A stretch of 64,000 bases of DNA from JAKACA01 sp963769255 (GCA_963769255.1 CAVYKV010000003.1:558001-622000), one strand, 5' to 3'; counted from the stretch's first letter, positions 19,836 through 29,501 are shown. Notes: generated by a model from the letters alone, not told the origin. Made by a program: numbers and translations.

Positions 19836-22231
19836 CGGCGACGGAGACCGCACCGGCCGGCAACGCCGTGCTCGGAACCCGCCTGCTCCGCAAGGAGGAT
19901 CCACCGCTGTTGACGGGCGAGAGCCGTTTCGTGGCCGACCTGCAGGCGCCCGGAGCCCTCCATCTCGCCTTCGTGCGCAGCACCGTGGCGCACGCCCGCA
20001 TCGTCTCGGTCGACCTCGAGCAGGCACGTACGATGCCCGGCGTCGTCGCCGCCTTCAGCGGCGCCGACCTGCGCGACGCCTGGGCGGCCCCCATGCCGTG
20101 TGCCTGGGCCGTCACGCCCGACATGAAGAACCCGGCCCACTTCCCGATCGCCCCCGACGTCGTGCACTACGTCGGTGACGCCGTCGCCGTCGTCGTCGCC
20201 GGGAGCGAATACGAGGCACAGGACGCCGCCGAGGCCGTCGCCGTCGAGTACGAGGCCCGCCCGGCCGTCATCGGCCTCGAAGACGCCCTCTCGGACCGGG
20301 TGCTCGTGCACGACGACCTCGGTACGAACACGAGCTACGTCTGGGAGCTGACCCCGGATGCCGCCGCCGTCGACAAGGCTTTCGCCGAGGCGGCCCACGT
20401 CGTGCGGAAGCGCTACACCCAGCAGCGGCTCATCCCCTCAGCCATGGAGCCGCGGGGCGTCCTCGTCGTGCCGCAGCCCTTCGGCGGCGAGTACACCGTC
20501 TACTCGGCGACGCAGATCCCCCACATCCTGAAGATCATGCTGGCCATCACGTGCGGCCTCTCGGAGACGAGCCTGCGGGTGGTGGCCCCCTCCGTGGGGG
20601 GTGGCTTCGGCTCGAAGCTCAACGTCTACGCCGAGGAGCTCGTCGCCCTCGTCCTCGCCAAGCGGCTCGGCCGGCCGGTGCGCTGGGTCGAGGAGCGCTC
20701 CGAGAACAGTCACGCCACGATCCAGGGCCGCGGGCAGATCCAGGACATCGAGCTCGCCGCCGACGCCGACGGCCGCATCACGGGCCTGCGCGTCAAGCTG
20801 CTGGCCGACATGGGGGCGTACCTGCAGCTCGTGACGCCGGGCATCCCGCTCCTCGGTGCCTTCCTCTACGCCGGCGTGTACGACATCAACGCCTACTCCT
20901 TCTCCTGCACGTCCGTCTTCACGACCAAGACGCCCACGGACGCCTACCGGGGGGCGGGGCGACCGGAGGCGACCTACGCCATCGAGCGTGCCATCGACGC
21001 CCTCGCCGCCGAGGTGGGCCTCGACGTCGCCGAGATCCGCCACCGCAACTTCATCAAGCGCGAGCAGTTCCCCTACACCTCGGTGTGCGGCCTCACCTAC
21101 GACAGCGGCAACTACGAGGCCGCCCTCGACAAGGCCCTCGAGATGGCCGGCTACAACGCCCTGCGGGAGGAGCAGGCCCGCCGGCGCGCCGCCGGCGAGA
21201 GCCGGCAGCTCGGCATCGGCATCTCCTCCTACATGGAGATGTGCGGCCTCGCCCCCTCCCGGGTGCTCGCCTCCCTCAACTACTCGGCCGGTGGCTGGGA
21301 GGCCGCCACCGTGCGCCTCCTGCCGACGGGCAAGGTCCAGGTCGTGACCGGCACCTCACCCCACGGGCAGGGACACGTGACGTCCTGGTCGATGATCGCG
21401 GCCGAGCGGCTCGGCGTCAGTCCCGACGACGTCGAGGTCCTCCACTCGGACACGGCCGTGGCGCCCTACGGCATGGACACCTACGGCTCCCGGTCGCTCC
21501 CCGTCGGCGGCGTCGCCGTGGCGCTCGCCACGGACAAGGTGATCGACAAGGCCCGCGAGATCGCCGCCCACCTCCTCGAGGCGGCGGCGGAGGACCTCGA
21601 GCTGGCGGGCGGGTCGTTCCAGGTGAAGGGCTCGCCCGGGAAGGAGATCGCGTTGGCGGCGGTCGCCTTCGAGGCCTTCACCGCCCACAACCTGCCGGAC
21701 GGGATGGAGCCCAACCTCGAGGCGTCGGTCCACTACGACCCACCCAACTTCTCCTACCCCTTCGGCACCCACGTGGCTGTCGTGGAGGTGGACACGGAGA
21801 CCGGTGAGGTGAGCCTCGACCGCTACATCGCCGTCGACGACTGCGGCAACCAGGTGAACCCCCTCATCGTGGAGGGCCAGGTCCACGGCGGCATCGTGCA
21901 GGGCGTCGCCCAGGCGCTCTTCGAGGAAGCGGTCTACGACGACGACGGCAACCTCCTCACGAGCACCTTCATCGACTACCTCGTGCCGGCCGCCTCCGAG
22001 CTGCCGAGCTTTGAGACGGCCTCCACGATCACCCCGAGTACGACGAACGTGCTCGGTGTGAAGGGCATCGGGGAAGCGGGCACCATCGGGTCCGCTCCCG
22101 CCGTCATCAACGCCGTCGTGGACGCCCTCTCCCCCTTCGGGATCACCGAGATGGAGATGCCGGCGACGCCGGAACGAGTCTGGCGAGCCATCGCCCAATC
22201 ATCGCTGAGTCAGTCAGCAGGGGAGGCCTGA
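19832..22231 (+). CDS. coxL: Form II CO dehydrogenase-like large (molybdenum) subunit
   Basis: 799 aa, ATG overlapping the coxS stop (ATGA). This is the molybdopterin-cytosine-dinucleotide subunit of the xanthine oxidase family. The active-site loop reads AYRGAGR, the form II signature; true aerobic CO dehydrogenases (form I) have AYxCSFR, so CO oxidation should not be assumed. GGGFGSK and the C-terminal GVKGIGEAGTIGS with the catalytic Glu are present. The S-L-M order is also that of form II operons. Possible substrates are purines, nicotinate-like heterocycles or aldehydes. Confidence 0.9.
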   Translation: MTATETAPAGNAVLGTRLLRKEDPPLLTGESRFVADLQAPGALHLAFVRSTVAHARIVSVDLEQARTMPGVVAAFSGADLRDAWAAPMPCAWAVTPDMKNPAHFPIAPDVVHYVGDAVAVVVAGSEYEAQDAAEAVAVEYEARPAVIGLEDALSDRVLVHDDLGTNTSYVWELTPDAAAVDKAFAEAAHVVRKRYTQQRLIPSAMEPRGVLVVPQPFGGEYTVYSATQIPHILKIMLAITCGLSETSLRVVAPSVGGGFGSKLNVYAEELVALVLAKRLGRPVRWVEERSENSHATIQGRGQIQDIELAADADGRITGLRVKLLADMGAYLQLVTPGIPLLGAFLYAGVYDINAYSFSCTSVFTTKTPTDAYRGAGRPEATYAIERAIDALAAEVGLDVAEIRHRNFIKREQFPYTSVCGLTYDSGNYEAALDKALEMAGYNALREEQARRRAAGESRQLGIGISSYMEMCGLAPSRVLASLNYSAGGWEAATVRLLPTGKVQVVTGTSPHGQGHVTSWSMIAAERLGVSPDDVEVLHSDTAVAPYGMDTYGSRSLPVGGVAVALATDKVIDKAREIAAHLLEAAAEDLELAGGSFQVKGSPGKEIALAAVAFEAFTAHNLPDGMEPNLEASVHYDPPNFSYPFGTHVAVVEVDTETGEVSLDRYIAVDDCGNQVNPLIVEGQVHGGIVQGVAQALFEEAVYDDDGNLLTSTFIDYLVPAASELPSFETASTITPSTTNVLGVKGIGEAGTIGSAPAVINAVVDALSPFGITEMEMPATPERVWRAIAQSSLSQSAGEA

Positions 22232-23052
22232 TGATCCCGTCGTCATTCGACTACCGCCGTGCCTCGTCGCTCGACGAGGCCCTCGGGATCCTCGCCGACG
22301 GCGGGGAGGATGCCAAGGTCATCGCCGGCGGCCACTCGCTGCTGCCGCTCATGAAGCTGCGCCTGGCCTCTCCCTCACTGCTCGTCGACATCGGGCCGCT
22401 CCGCGACCTGTCGTACGTTCGTGACGGGGGCGACCACCTTGCCGTCGGCGCCCTCACCCGCCACGCCGACGTCGCCCGCAGCGAGGTCATCGGTGGCGAG
22501 GTGCCGATCCTCTCGCACGTGGCGGGACAGATCGGCGATCCCCAGGTGCGGCACCGCGGCACGATCGGCGGCTCCATGTGCCACGGCGACCCTGCTTCGG
22601 ACCTGCCCGCCGTCTGCCTTGCCCTGCGGGCGACCATGGCGGTCTCCGGACCAGGTGGTGAGCGGCTCGTGCCGGCGACGGAGTTCTTCACGAGCTTCCT
22701 CGAGACGGCGCTGGCACCCGGGGAGATCCTCACGGAGATCCGTTTCCCCAAGGTGGGCGGGGCCGGCTGGTCCTTCCAGAAGTTCACCTTGCGGGCGCAG
22801 GACTGGGCGATCGTCGGCGTTGCGGCCGTCCGGAACGGCACCACCGGCGTCGGCCTCGTCAACATGGCCGACACGCCTGTGCTCGCCCCCGCCGTCGAGG
22901 CGGCCCTCGCCGCTGGGGCCTCGCCGGCCGAGGCCGCCGAGCACGCCTCCGACGGGCTCGATCCGCCGAGCGACGTGCGCTCCTCCGCCGAGTACCGGCG
23001 GCATCTCGCCACGGTGCTCGTCCGGCGGGCCCTGGAGGAAGCCGGCGCCTGA
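22231..23052 (+). CDS. coxM: CO dehydrogenase-like FAD-binding medium subunit
   Basis: 273 aa, ATG sharing an A with the large-subunit stop (TGATG). FAD-binding motifs are AGGHSLLPLMKLR near residue 32 and TIGGSMCHGDPASDLP near residue 112. It accepts electrons from CoxS and passes them on to quinone or another acceptor. No accessory genes (coxD, E, F, G) follow; the operon ends 5 bp from a convergent transporter gene. Confidence 0.92.
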   Translation: MIPSSFDYRRASSLDEALGILADGGEDAKVIAGGHSLLPLMKLRLASPSLLVDIGPLRDLSYVRDGGDHLAVGALTRHADVARSEVIGGEVPILSHVAGQIGDPQVRHRGTIGGSMCHGDPASDLPAVCLALRATMAVSGPGGERLVPATEFFTSFLETALAPGEILTEIRFPKVGGAGWSFQKFTLRAQDWAIVGVAAVRNGTTGVGLVNMADTPVLAPAVEAALAAGASPAEAAEHASDGLDPPSDVRSSAEYRRHLATVLVRRALEEAGA

Positions 23053-23057
23053 CGCCA

Positions 23058-24716
23058 TCAGGCGTCGAGGCGGGCGAGGGCGGGCTCGGAGTGCAGCGTC
23101 ACGGCGGAGCCCGGCACTTCGTAGGCGGCCGCGGGTGTGGTAGCGGCACCGCCGTGGCGGCGCAGGACGATCAGGCTGGCGACGGCACCGCCGAGGGCGA
23201 CGCCCACCGACCAGTGCATGCCCGTCGCCATGGCGTTCGTGAACGACTCGTGGGCTGCCGCCACGAGGAGACGGCCACCGGCTCCCCCCAGGCGGGCGCC
23301 GACGGCGTCGGCGGCGGCGATCGACCCCGCGGCGATCGTGCCGATGGCGGCGGGGGCGTGGTGGGCGGCGAGGAGGACGCCGAGGTGCGTCCGGTAGGCG
23401 GCGGAGGCGACGCTGCCGACGACGGCGACGCCGAGGGCCCCTCCGACCTCCCGCACGGTGTCGTTCACGGCACTGCCCGCCCCAGACTGGTGGGCCGGCA
23501 CCGCCGTCATGATCGTCGTGCTGGCCGGTGCCATCACGAGCCCCATCCCGGCCCCCATGACGGCCACGGCGAGGGCGAGGGGCGGGTAGGTCGTGTGCAC
23601 GCCGGCGGTCGAGAGGTCGAGGAGCCCGACGCCCATGAGCGCCATTCCGGCCGGGATGACGACGCGCAGGCCGAGCCGCTGGGCGAGGCGCGTCGAGAAG
23701 GGGGACGCCGCCCCCATGGCGAGGGCGAATGGCAGGGCCCGCACGCCGGCTGAGAGGGGGCTGTAGCCGTGCACGAGCTGCAGGTACTGGGTGAGGAGGA
23801 AGAGGCTCCCGAAGAGGGCGAAGAAGACGATGGTGACGGAACCGGCGGCGGCTGAGAAGAGCGCCGAGCGGAAGACCCGCAAGTCGACGAGCGGGTGCTC
23901 GACCCGCAGCTCCCAGAGGACGAAGACGGCGAGGGCGGCGAGGCCGCCGATGGCCTCTGCAAGGGTGGCCGGGGCCATCCAGCCCCGCGTCGGGGCCTCG
24001 ATGATGGCGTCCACGAGTGCGAAGAGGGCGCCGGCCACGAGCACGGTGCCCGTGACGTCGAGGCGGCGACGCCCCGGCGCGGCCGTCTCCGGGACCGTCC
24101 GCACGACGCCGAAAACGGCAAGGGCGGCCAGGGGGACGTTGACGAGGAAGACGCTGCCCCACCAGAAGTGCGACAGCAGGAGGCCGCCGAGGGTGGGCCC
24201 GATCACGATGCCGATGCCGGCGACGGCGGACCAGGCTGCGATGGCCTGCGGGCGCTCCCGAGGCGGGAAGACATCGTTCAGGATCGAGAGTGTGGCCGGC
24301 ATGACGAAGGCACCCCCGAGTCCCATGACGACTCGTGTGGCGACGAGGACCGAGGTGCTCGAGGTGAGCGAGGCCGCCAGGCTGCCGAGGGCGAAGACGG
24401 CGAGGCCGGCGATGAGCGAGCGGCGGCGCCCGTACTGATCGCCGAGGGCACCTGCGGGGATGAGGAGGGCGGCGAAGCAGAGGGTGTAGGCGTCCGTCAC
24501 CCATTGCAGGGACGACGTACCGGCGTGGAGGACACGGGCGATGGTAGGCAGTGCCGTGTTGAGCACGGTGTTGTCGATGACGACGACGAGAAGGCTGAGG
24601 CAGGCGACGGCGAGGATCTGGCGGCGGTGCGGGTGGCCTTCCGGCCAGCGGGCCGAGGGGGCTCCGGCGCTTGCGGGCAGGACGGGCCGGGTCGTTGTCG
24701 CCGCTTGCGTGCTCAT
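23058..24716 (-). CDS. DHA2-family MFS drug efflux transporter (EmrB/QacA type)
   Basis: 552 aa, ATG start with AAGGAGGA about 6 nt upstream. Fourteen membrane segments are expected. The DHA2 landmarks are DNTVLNTALPTIA in TM1, GALGDQYGRRR in the first cytoplasmic loop and RVVMGLGGAFVMPATLS in TM4-5. It is a proton-driven exporter in the cytoplasmic membrane, probably of hydrophobic or cationic toxicants. It is divergent from a TetR regulator, with two repressor half-palindromes in the shared 86-bp promoter, the standard plan for inducible efflux. Confidence 0.92.
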   Translation of the reverse strand: MSTQAATTTRPVLPASAGAPSARWPEGHPHRRQILAVACLSLLVVVIDNTVLNTALPTIARVLHAGTSSLQWVTDAYTLCFAALLIPAGALGDQYGRRRSLIAGLAVFALGSLAASLTSSTSVLVATRVVMGLGGAFVMPATLSILNDVFPPRERPQAIAAWSAVAGIGIVIGPTLGGLLLSHFWWGSVFLVNVPLAALAVFGVVRTVPETAAPGRRRLDVTGTVLVAGALFALVDAIIEAPTRGWMAPATLAEAIGGLAALAVFVLWELRVEHPLVDLRVFRSALFSAAAGSVTIVFFALFGSLFLLTQYLQLVHGYSPLSAGVRALPFALAMGAASPFSTRLAQRLGLRVVIPAGMALMGVGLLDLSTAGVHTTYPPLALAVAVMGAGMGLVMAPASTTIMTAVPAHQSGAGSAVNDTVREVGGALGVAVVGSVASAAYRTHLGVLLAAHHAPAAIGTIAAGSIAAADAVGARLGGAGGRLLVAAAHESFTNAMATGMHWSVGVALGGAVASLIVLRRHGGAATTPAAAYEVPGSAVTLHSEPALARLDA

Positions 24717-24735
24717 CGCGGTCCTCCTTATTGGA

Positions 24736-24765
24736 ACTTACGGACGTTCACTTACGAACGTAAGT
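24736..24765. promoter_or_regulatory. Tandem TetR operators
   Basis: A perfect palindrome ACTTACG-AA-CGTAAGT (24750-24765) is preceded 14 bp away by a related site ACTTACGGACGTTC (24736-24749). Both lie in the divergent spacer, 20-49 bp from the transporter start and 37-66 bp from the TetR start. Confidence 0.78.
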
Positions 24766-24802
24766 ATAAGCAGATGAACTCACGCGTGTAAAGTAGGAAG
24801 GT

Positions 24803-25492
24803 GTGAGCACACGTCCAGACGGTTCGCCGTCTCCCTCGCGGGCCCCCCGGCAGCCACTGCGGCCTCGCCACCGCAATGCCCGTGGCCAGGGAGCCCTCCT
24901 CGCAGACGACATCGTCTGCGGTGCCCTCGGCATCATCGACCGGACCGGGTCGGCCGAGGCGGTCACGTTGCGTGCCGTGGCGCGGGAGGTCGGCATCGCC
25001 GCCCCGTCCATCTACGCCCACTTCCCCGACCGGGAGGCCGTCCTCATGGCCGCCATCGTCCGGATCTTCGAGGAGCTCCGGCAGGCGATCGAGAGCTCAG
25101 TCCGCCCTCTCGACGACCCTGTCGACCGCCTCGTGGCCGGCTGCTCGGGCTACGTCGCCTATGGCCTCGACCACCCCATGCGTTACGGCGTGCTCTTCTC
25201 CGAGCACCGCACGGCCGACATGGCCCATTGCCGGGAGGTGGCGATCGGACCCGACGGCAGGCCCGTCCTCGAGTACGGCGCCGAGTCGTTTGCCCTCCTC
25301 GTCGACGCCCTCGAGGCGTGCGTGAAGTCCGGGGCATCGGCAAGCAGAGACGTCGTGGCGGACAGCACGGCCATCTGGGTGGCGCTCCACGGAGCGGTCA
25401 CCCTCCGCGCGGCCCTCGCCGGCTTCCCATGGCCTCCCATCGACGCTCTGGTGCGGCACGTCGTCCTTTCACTCGGTCGCGTCGCGGGGTGA
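24803..25492 (+). CDS. TetR/AcrR-family transcriptional repressor
   Basis: 229 aa from GTG at 24803 (AGGAAG just upstream). The N-terminal HTH is VTLRAVAREVGIAAPSIYAH followed by FPDREAVL, the TetR consensus. The C-terminal domain (about 90-229) has a WVALHGAVTLR segment like the WHG-type ligand-binding domain. It should repress the divergent DHA2 transporter and itself through the tandem sites between them, released by an unknown drug. Confidence 0.92.
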   Translation: MSTRPDGSPSPSRAPRQPLRPRHRNARGQGALLADDIVCGALGIIDRTGSAEAVTLRAVAREVGIAAPSIYAHFPDREAVLMAAIVRIFEELRQAIESSVRPLDDPVDRLVAGCSGYVAYGLDHPMRYGVLFSEHRTADMAHCREVAIGPDGRPVLEYGAESFALLVDALEACVKSGASASRDVVADSTAIWVALHGAVTLRAALAGFPWPPIDALVRHVVLSLGRVAG

Positions 25493-25499
25493 CCGGACG

Positions 25500-25516
25500 C
25501 TGACGCGAGGCGTCAG
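25500..25516. terminator. Hairpin after the TetR gene
   Basis: CTGACGC, loop GAG, GCGTCAG: a perfect 7-bp stem 8 bp after the TetR stop, followed by TGTTCTC. It would separate the repressor transcript from the downstream c-di-GMP gene. Confidence 0.5.
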
Positions 25517-25549
25517 TGTTCTCAAGTTTCGCCAGTTCGGGCCGATAGT

Positions 25550-27871
25550 TTGACGGTGCTGTCGGTGAAGGTCTCGACTGCGGACGGCAAGGCGGCCGAG
25601 CACCTCCCGGCGCGTGCCTGGTTGTGGCGTACCTACGCCGGCATGGGCGTCCTCGTCGTCGCCTACCTGATCCTCCTCATCGCCCGTAGCTCCGCTGCGT
25701 CCTCGACGGCCCTCGACGGTTGGGGCGTGGACGCCTTCGAGGTGGTGGCGAGCCTGTTGTGCATCGGGCGGGGTTTCTCGCCCCGCCGGGGACGGGCGGC
25801 CGCCGTCCTGCTGGGATCCGCCATGCTCATGTGGGCGCTCGGCGACGTCGCCCTCACGATCGAGTCGCTCGGCGGCCGCACGCCGTCCACCCCGTCCGTG
25901 GCCGACGCCTTCTACCTCGCCTTCTATCCCCTCGCCTACATCGCCGTCGTCATGTTCATGCGCGGCCAGGTCGGTCGTCTCACGGCTCCCAACTGGCTCG
26001 ACGGCGCCGTGGCGGGGCTCGGGGCGGCTGCCGTCTGCGCAGCCTTCGCCTTCCACTCCATCCTCGGGGCGACGGGCGGCAGCGTCGCTTCCACGGTCAC
26101 GAACCTCGCCTACCCCATCGGCGATCTCCTGCTGCTCACGCTCGTCGTCGGTGGGACGGCCGTCCTCTCGGGAGGGCAGCGGGCGCCCTGGTTCCTGCTC
26201 GCCTCCGGCATCGCCTTGAACGTCGCCGGGGACACCTTCAACCTCTTCCAGGCGTCGGCCGGCTCGTCTCAGGTGGGGAGCATCTTCAACAGCATCGCGT
26301 GGCCGGTCGCCATCCTCCTCATGTCGATGGCCGTCTGGCTCCCTCCCCACCCAGCCGACCTCGTCGGGATGGAACGGCCGACCGGCTTCGTCCTCCCCGG
26401 CCTCGGTGCCGCCTGCGGGCTCGCCGTCCTGTGCGTCGGCAGCCTTCACCACCTCGGTGAAGCGGCCCTCGGCCTCGCCATGGCGACGCTGGCCGCCGTT
26501 GCCATCCGCATGGTCCTCTCCGTGCGGACCTTGCGCAACGTCACCGAGGAGCGGCGCCACCAGTCCGTCACGGACCATCTCACCGGCCTCGGCAACCGCA
26601 GGCACCTCTTCAACGTCCTCGACGCCTACTTCGAGGACTTCGCCGACCCGGAGATCGCCGCCCGCGACCTCGCCTTCCTCTTCATCGACCTCGATCACTT
26701 CAAGGAGATCAACGACTCCTTCGGTCACCCGGCAGGCGACGAGGTCCTCCGGCAGGTCGGCCCGAGGCTGCGCTCCTGCCTTCGACCCTTCGACGTGCTC
26801 GTCCGGCTCGGCGGCGACGAGTTCGCCGTCGTGCTGGTCGACGCCGACGCCGCCTACGCCACCGTCATCGCCGAGCGGCTCGTGGCGAGCCTGGCGGAAC
26901 CCTTCATGCTCGAGACGATGAGCGCCTCCATCGCCGCCAGCGTCGGCATCGCCATGGCGCCCGACGACGCCGAGGACAGCGCCGAGCTGCTGCGCTGCTC
27001 GGACGTCGCCATGTACCGGGCCAAGCTCGCCGACCTGCCCGTCGCCCGCTACCAGCGAGGCCTCGACACCGGGACGAGCCCCCTCCTCCTCGTCGAGGAG
27101 CTGCGCACCGCCGTCGAAGCCGGCCAGCTCATGCTCCACTACCAGCCGCAGCTCGACATGCGGGCGGGCGAGATCGTCGCCGTCGAGGCCCTCATCCGCT
27201 GGCCCCACCCCCGCCTCGGCATCGTCCCCCCTCTCAAGTTCCTGCCCCTCGCCGAGGAAGCCGGCCTCATGGGGGCCCTCACCGCCTGGGTGCTCCGAGA
27301 GGCCCTCTCGCAGTGCGCCGAGTGGCGCCGATGCGGGCGCGAGGTCGCCATCTCGGTCAACATCTCCACCTCCAACCTGCTCGAGCCTGGGTTCACGGAG
27401 CTCGTCGGCGGTCTCATGACCGAGTACGCCCTGCCCCCTACGGCGCTCGTGCTCGAGATGACCGAGACGAGTATCATCTCGGACTTCGAGCGCTCGAGGG
27501 CGGTGATCGAGGAGCTGCGAAGTCTCGGCCTCATCGTGTCGATCGACGACTTCGGAGCGGGCTTCACCTCGCTCGCCTACCTCGGCAGCCTCGCCGTCGG
27601 GGAGCTGAAGCTCGACCGCAGCTTCATCACGGGACTCGCCAGCGGGAAGCGCACGCGTGACACCGAGCTCGTGCGGGCCACCATCGACCTCGGCCACGCC
27701 CTCGGGCTCCGCGTCGTCGGCGAGGGTGTCGAGGACGAGACGACCCTCGACCTCCTCTACCGCCTCGGCTGCGACCTCGCCCAGGGCTTCTGCATCTCAC
27801 GGCCGCAGCCGGCCGGAGAGCTCAGCTTCGTGGCGCGGGCCGTGCAGCCGGCGCTCGCCATCTCGCACTGA
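25550..27871 (+). CDS. Membrane GGDEF-EAL protein (c-di-GMP cyclase/phosphodiesterase)
   Basis: 773 aa from TTG at 25550 (GTG at 25556 or 25565 possible). About 300 N-terminal residues form eight or so membrane helices. The GGDEF domain follows with RLGGDEFAVVL and an intact product-inhibition I-site RPFD five residues upstream. The EAL domain has VEALIRW, SVNIS, EMTETS, DDFGAGFTSL, LKLDRSF, GVEDE and AQGF, so the metal and catalytic residues look complete. Both activities are possible; usually one dominates. It controls the second messenger c-di-GMP at the membrane. Confidence 0.93.
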   Translation: MTVLSVKVSTADGKAAEHLPARAWLWRTYAGMGVLVVAYLILLIARSSAASSTALDGWGVDAFEVVASLLCIGRGFSPRRGRAAAVLLGSAMLMWALGDVALTIESLGGRTPSTPSVADAFYLAFYPLAYIAVVMFMRGQVGRLTAPNWLDGAVAGLGAAAVCAAFAFHSILGATGGSVASTVTNLAYPIGDLLLLTLVVGGTAVLSGGQRAPWFLLASGIALNVAGDTFNLFQASAGSSQVGSIFNSIAWPVAILLMSMAVWLPPHPADLVGMERPTGFVLPGLGAACGLAVLCVGSLHHLGEAALGLAMATLAAVAIRMVLSVRTLRNVTEERRHQSVTDHLTGLGNRRHLFNVLDAYFEDFADPEIAARDLAFLFIDLDHFKEINDSFGHPAGDEVLRQVGPRLRSCLRPFDVLVRLGGDEFAVVLVDADAAYATVIAERLVASLAEPFMLETMSASIAASVGIAMAPDDAEDSAELLRCSDVAMYRAKLADLPVARYQRGLDTGTSPLLLVEELRTAVEAGQLMLHYQPQLDMRAGEIVAVEALIRWPHPRLGIVPPLKFLPLAEEAGLMGALTAWVLREALSQCAEWRRCGREVAISVNISTSNLLEPGFTELVGGLMTEYALPPTALVLEMTETSIISDFERSRAVIEELRSLGLIVSIDDFGAGFTSLAYLGSLAVGELKLDRSFITGLASGKRTRDTELVRATIDLGHALGLRVVGEGVEDETTLDLLYRLGCDLAQGFCISRPQPAGELSFVARAVQPALAISH

Positions 27872-27960
27872 GGCGACTCCCCGCGAGCCTCGTCCGGTGC
27901 GGGCGGGTGTCCGGGGCCACTGTGGGGCGCCGTGGGGGCGCGCCGGAGCGCCGTGGGCCG

Positions 27961-29287
27961 CTACGGCGTGCTGGCGGGTTCCTGAGGCCCCGGGAGGTCA
28001 CCGGCGCCGTCGAGCGGTGGCGGTGACGTGTCGCTGAGCTTGGCGAGCGCCGGGTGGCTCAGCCGCCGGACGAGTGGCCGGGCGAGGACGAGGGCGACGA
28101 GGCACTGGGCGCCTCCCGCCAGGTAGATGGGCAATCGATACCCGCCGAAGACGGCGAGGCCGCCGGCCAGGAGAGCTCCCACCGGGGCGGCGCCCCAGAC
28201 GATGCCTCTCCAGGCGGAACCGACGCGTCCCATGACCTCGTTCGGGCTGAGCCGCTGTCGGAGGGCGATGGCGACGACGCTCCCGGCGGCGACGGCGATC
28301 CCGACGAGGACGAACGCACCACCGGCGAGGAGCCAGCTGTCCGACATGGCCATGACGAGGTAGGCGAGGCCGGAGATGATCGCCGCCGCCAACAACGTGG
28401 CGGATGTCCCGATCTTGGCGACGATGCGGTCGGCCACGAGGGCGCCCGGGACGTTGCCGATCGCGCCGGCGGCGAGGAACACCCCGTAGTAGCGGGCGTG
28501 CACTCCCCAGTCGTGGGTGGCCACGAGCACGAGGATGCCGGACACGAGGCCCTGCAGCCCCGAGAGGGCGGCGATCAACGTCACGAGCAGGCGCAGCCGG
28601 CGGTCGCGGTACAGAAGACGCGTGCCGTCCCAGACGGAGCCCCGCGTGGCCGTCCGGTCGGGGGGATTGGTACGGAAACCCAGGAGGGCGAGGCCGGATT
28701 CCGCCGACGGCGATGGCGTCCCCCGCGAAGGGCAGCACGCGGCTCACGACGAAGGCGGCGGCTCCGACGATGGGGCCGGCCAAGTGCTCGCCGCCCGCCT
28801 CCGTACCCGTCAGGATGCCGTTCGCCCTCCCGAGGCTCTCGGTTCCGACCAGCTCGGGCACCGCCGCCTGCGAGGCGGAGTAGTAGACGGTGCGGGCGGT
28901 ACCGTTTCCGAGCACGAAGAGCACGAGGAGGGGAAAAGTCATGTGCCGCGTGGCGACGACGATCGCCATCCCGGCGAGGAGAACCCCCCTCGAGGCATTG
29001 ACGAGGGCCATGAGCCGTCCGCGCTCGAAGCGGTCGGAGACGGCTCCTGCGGGGAGAGCGGCGAGCAGCCACGGCAACCGGTCAGCGGCCGCCACGGCGG
29101 AAACGGCGACAGCCCAGTGGTCGACGGCTACGGCGAGGAGAGGCACGGCACCGTAAGCGAACCCGTCTCCCGTACTCGAGAGGGTGAAGGTCGCCCACAA
29201 CTGCCAGAACCGCCCACCGAGGACACTCGTTCTTTTTCGCCGGTGAGCGGGCGTTTGCCGCTGTGGCACGACCGCCTCGGCGCTCAT
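27961..29287 (-). pseudogene. MFS exporter (macrolide-efflux-like), one +1 insertion
   Basis: Start ATG at 29287 (ATG at 29305 also in frame). Twelve-helix MFS protein related to MefA/enterobactin-exporter-type permeases: FWQLWATFTLSSTGDGF in TM1, AGAVSDRFERGRLM in the 2-3 loop, GAIGNVPGALVADRI in the second half. A single extra base at about 28701-28706 breaks the frame between FAGDAIAV and LALLGFRTN. Removing it gives an intact 441-aa protein. The 5' leader (29288-29550) carries a short peptide ORF and a terminator hairpin, which suggests drug-inducible attenuation. Confidence 0.8.
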
Positions 29288-29409
29288 GCCGTCATCATGC
29301 CTCACGGCACGTCAGCGCCGCGAGATTCCGGAAACGATTTCAACGGCCCGCCGGTGGGAAAGAAACCACTCAAGCGCCCTCCGGAAGTACCGATATAACT
29401 AGCTGGAAA

Positions 29410-29436
29410 CTCTGTGCCGGTCCTTCCGGCACAGAG
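29410..29436 (-). terminator. Leader terminator/attenuator hairpin
   Basis: On the minus strand CTCTGTGCCGG, loop AAGGA, CCGGCACAGAG, then TTTCC: a perfect 11-bp stem. It lies 35 nt after a tiny peptide ORF and 122 nt before the MFS start, inside the leader rather than after a gene. Its loop and 3' arm (GGACCGG, 29423-29417) are complementary to CCGGTCC at 29539-29533 upstream of the peptide ORF, which would give a competing antiterminator. Confidence 0.65.
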
Positions 29437-29471
29437 CCCCTGCCAAGTGATGTTCTAGAGGTCGAGTCCTA

Positions 29472-29501
29472 TCAGCCCCAGTGGACGTCACGGTAGGTCA
29501 T
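29472..29501 (-). CDS. Candidate 9-aa leader peptide upstream of the MFS exporter
   Basis: ATG at 29501, peptide MTYRDVHWG, TGA stop. A near-perfect ribosome-binding site GGGAGGTGG lies about 6 nt upstream, far better than most in the window, which argues for real translation. It is too short for a stable protein. Followed by a terminator-like hairpin and then the exporter gene, it has the layout of ribosome-mediated attenuators that control antibiotic-resistance genes: a drug-stalled ribosome would change the fold of the leader. Function inferred from layout only. Confidence 0.5.
   Translation of the reverse strand: MTYRDVHWG

Noticed and set aside
29462..29480. GGGGCTGATAGGACTCGAC on the minus strand resembles the 5' end of tmRNA
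   Set aside because: No tag reading frame and no matching 3' tRNA-like end with CAGCCCC follow within 400 bases; the sequence runs into the MFS coding region.
29440..29490. GGTCGAGTCC followed by a CAGCCCCA on the plus strand looks like a tRNA T-arm and 3' end
   Set aside because: No D-arm, anticodon arm or matching acceptor stem upstream; the preceding bases form the 11-bp terminator hairpin instead.
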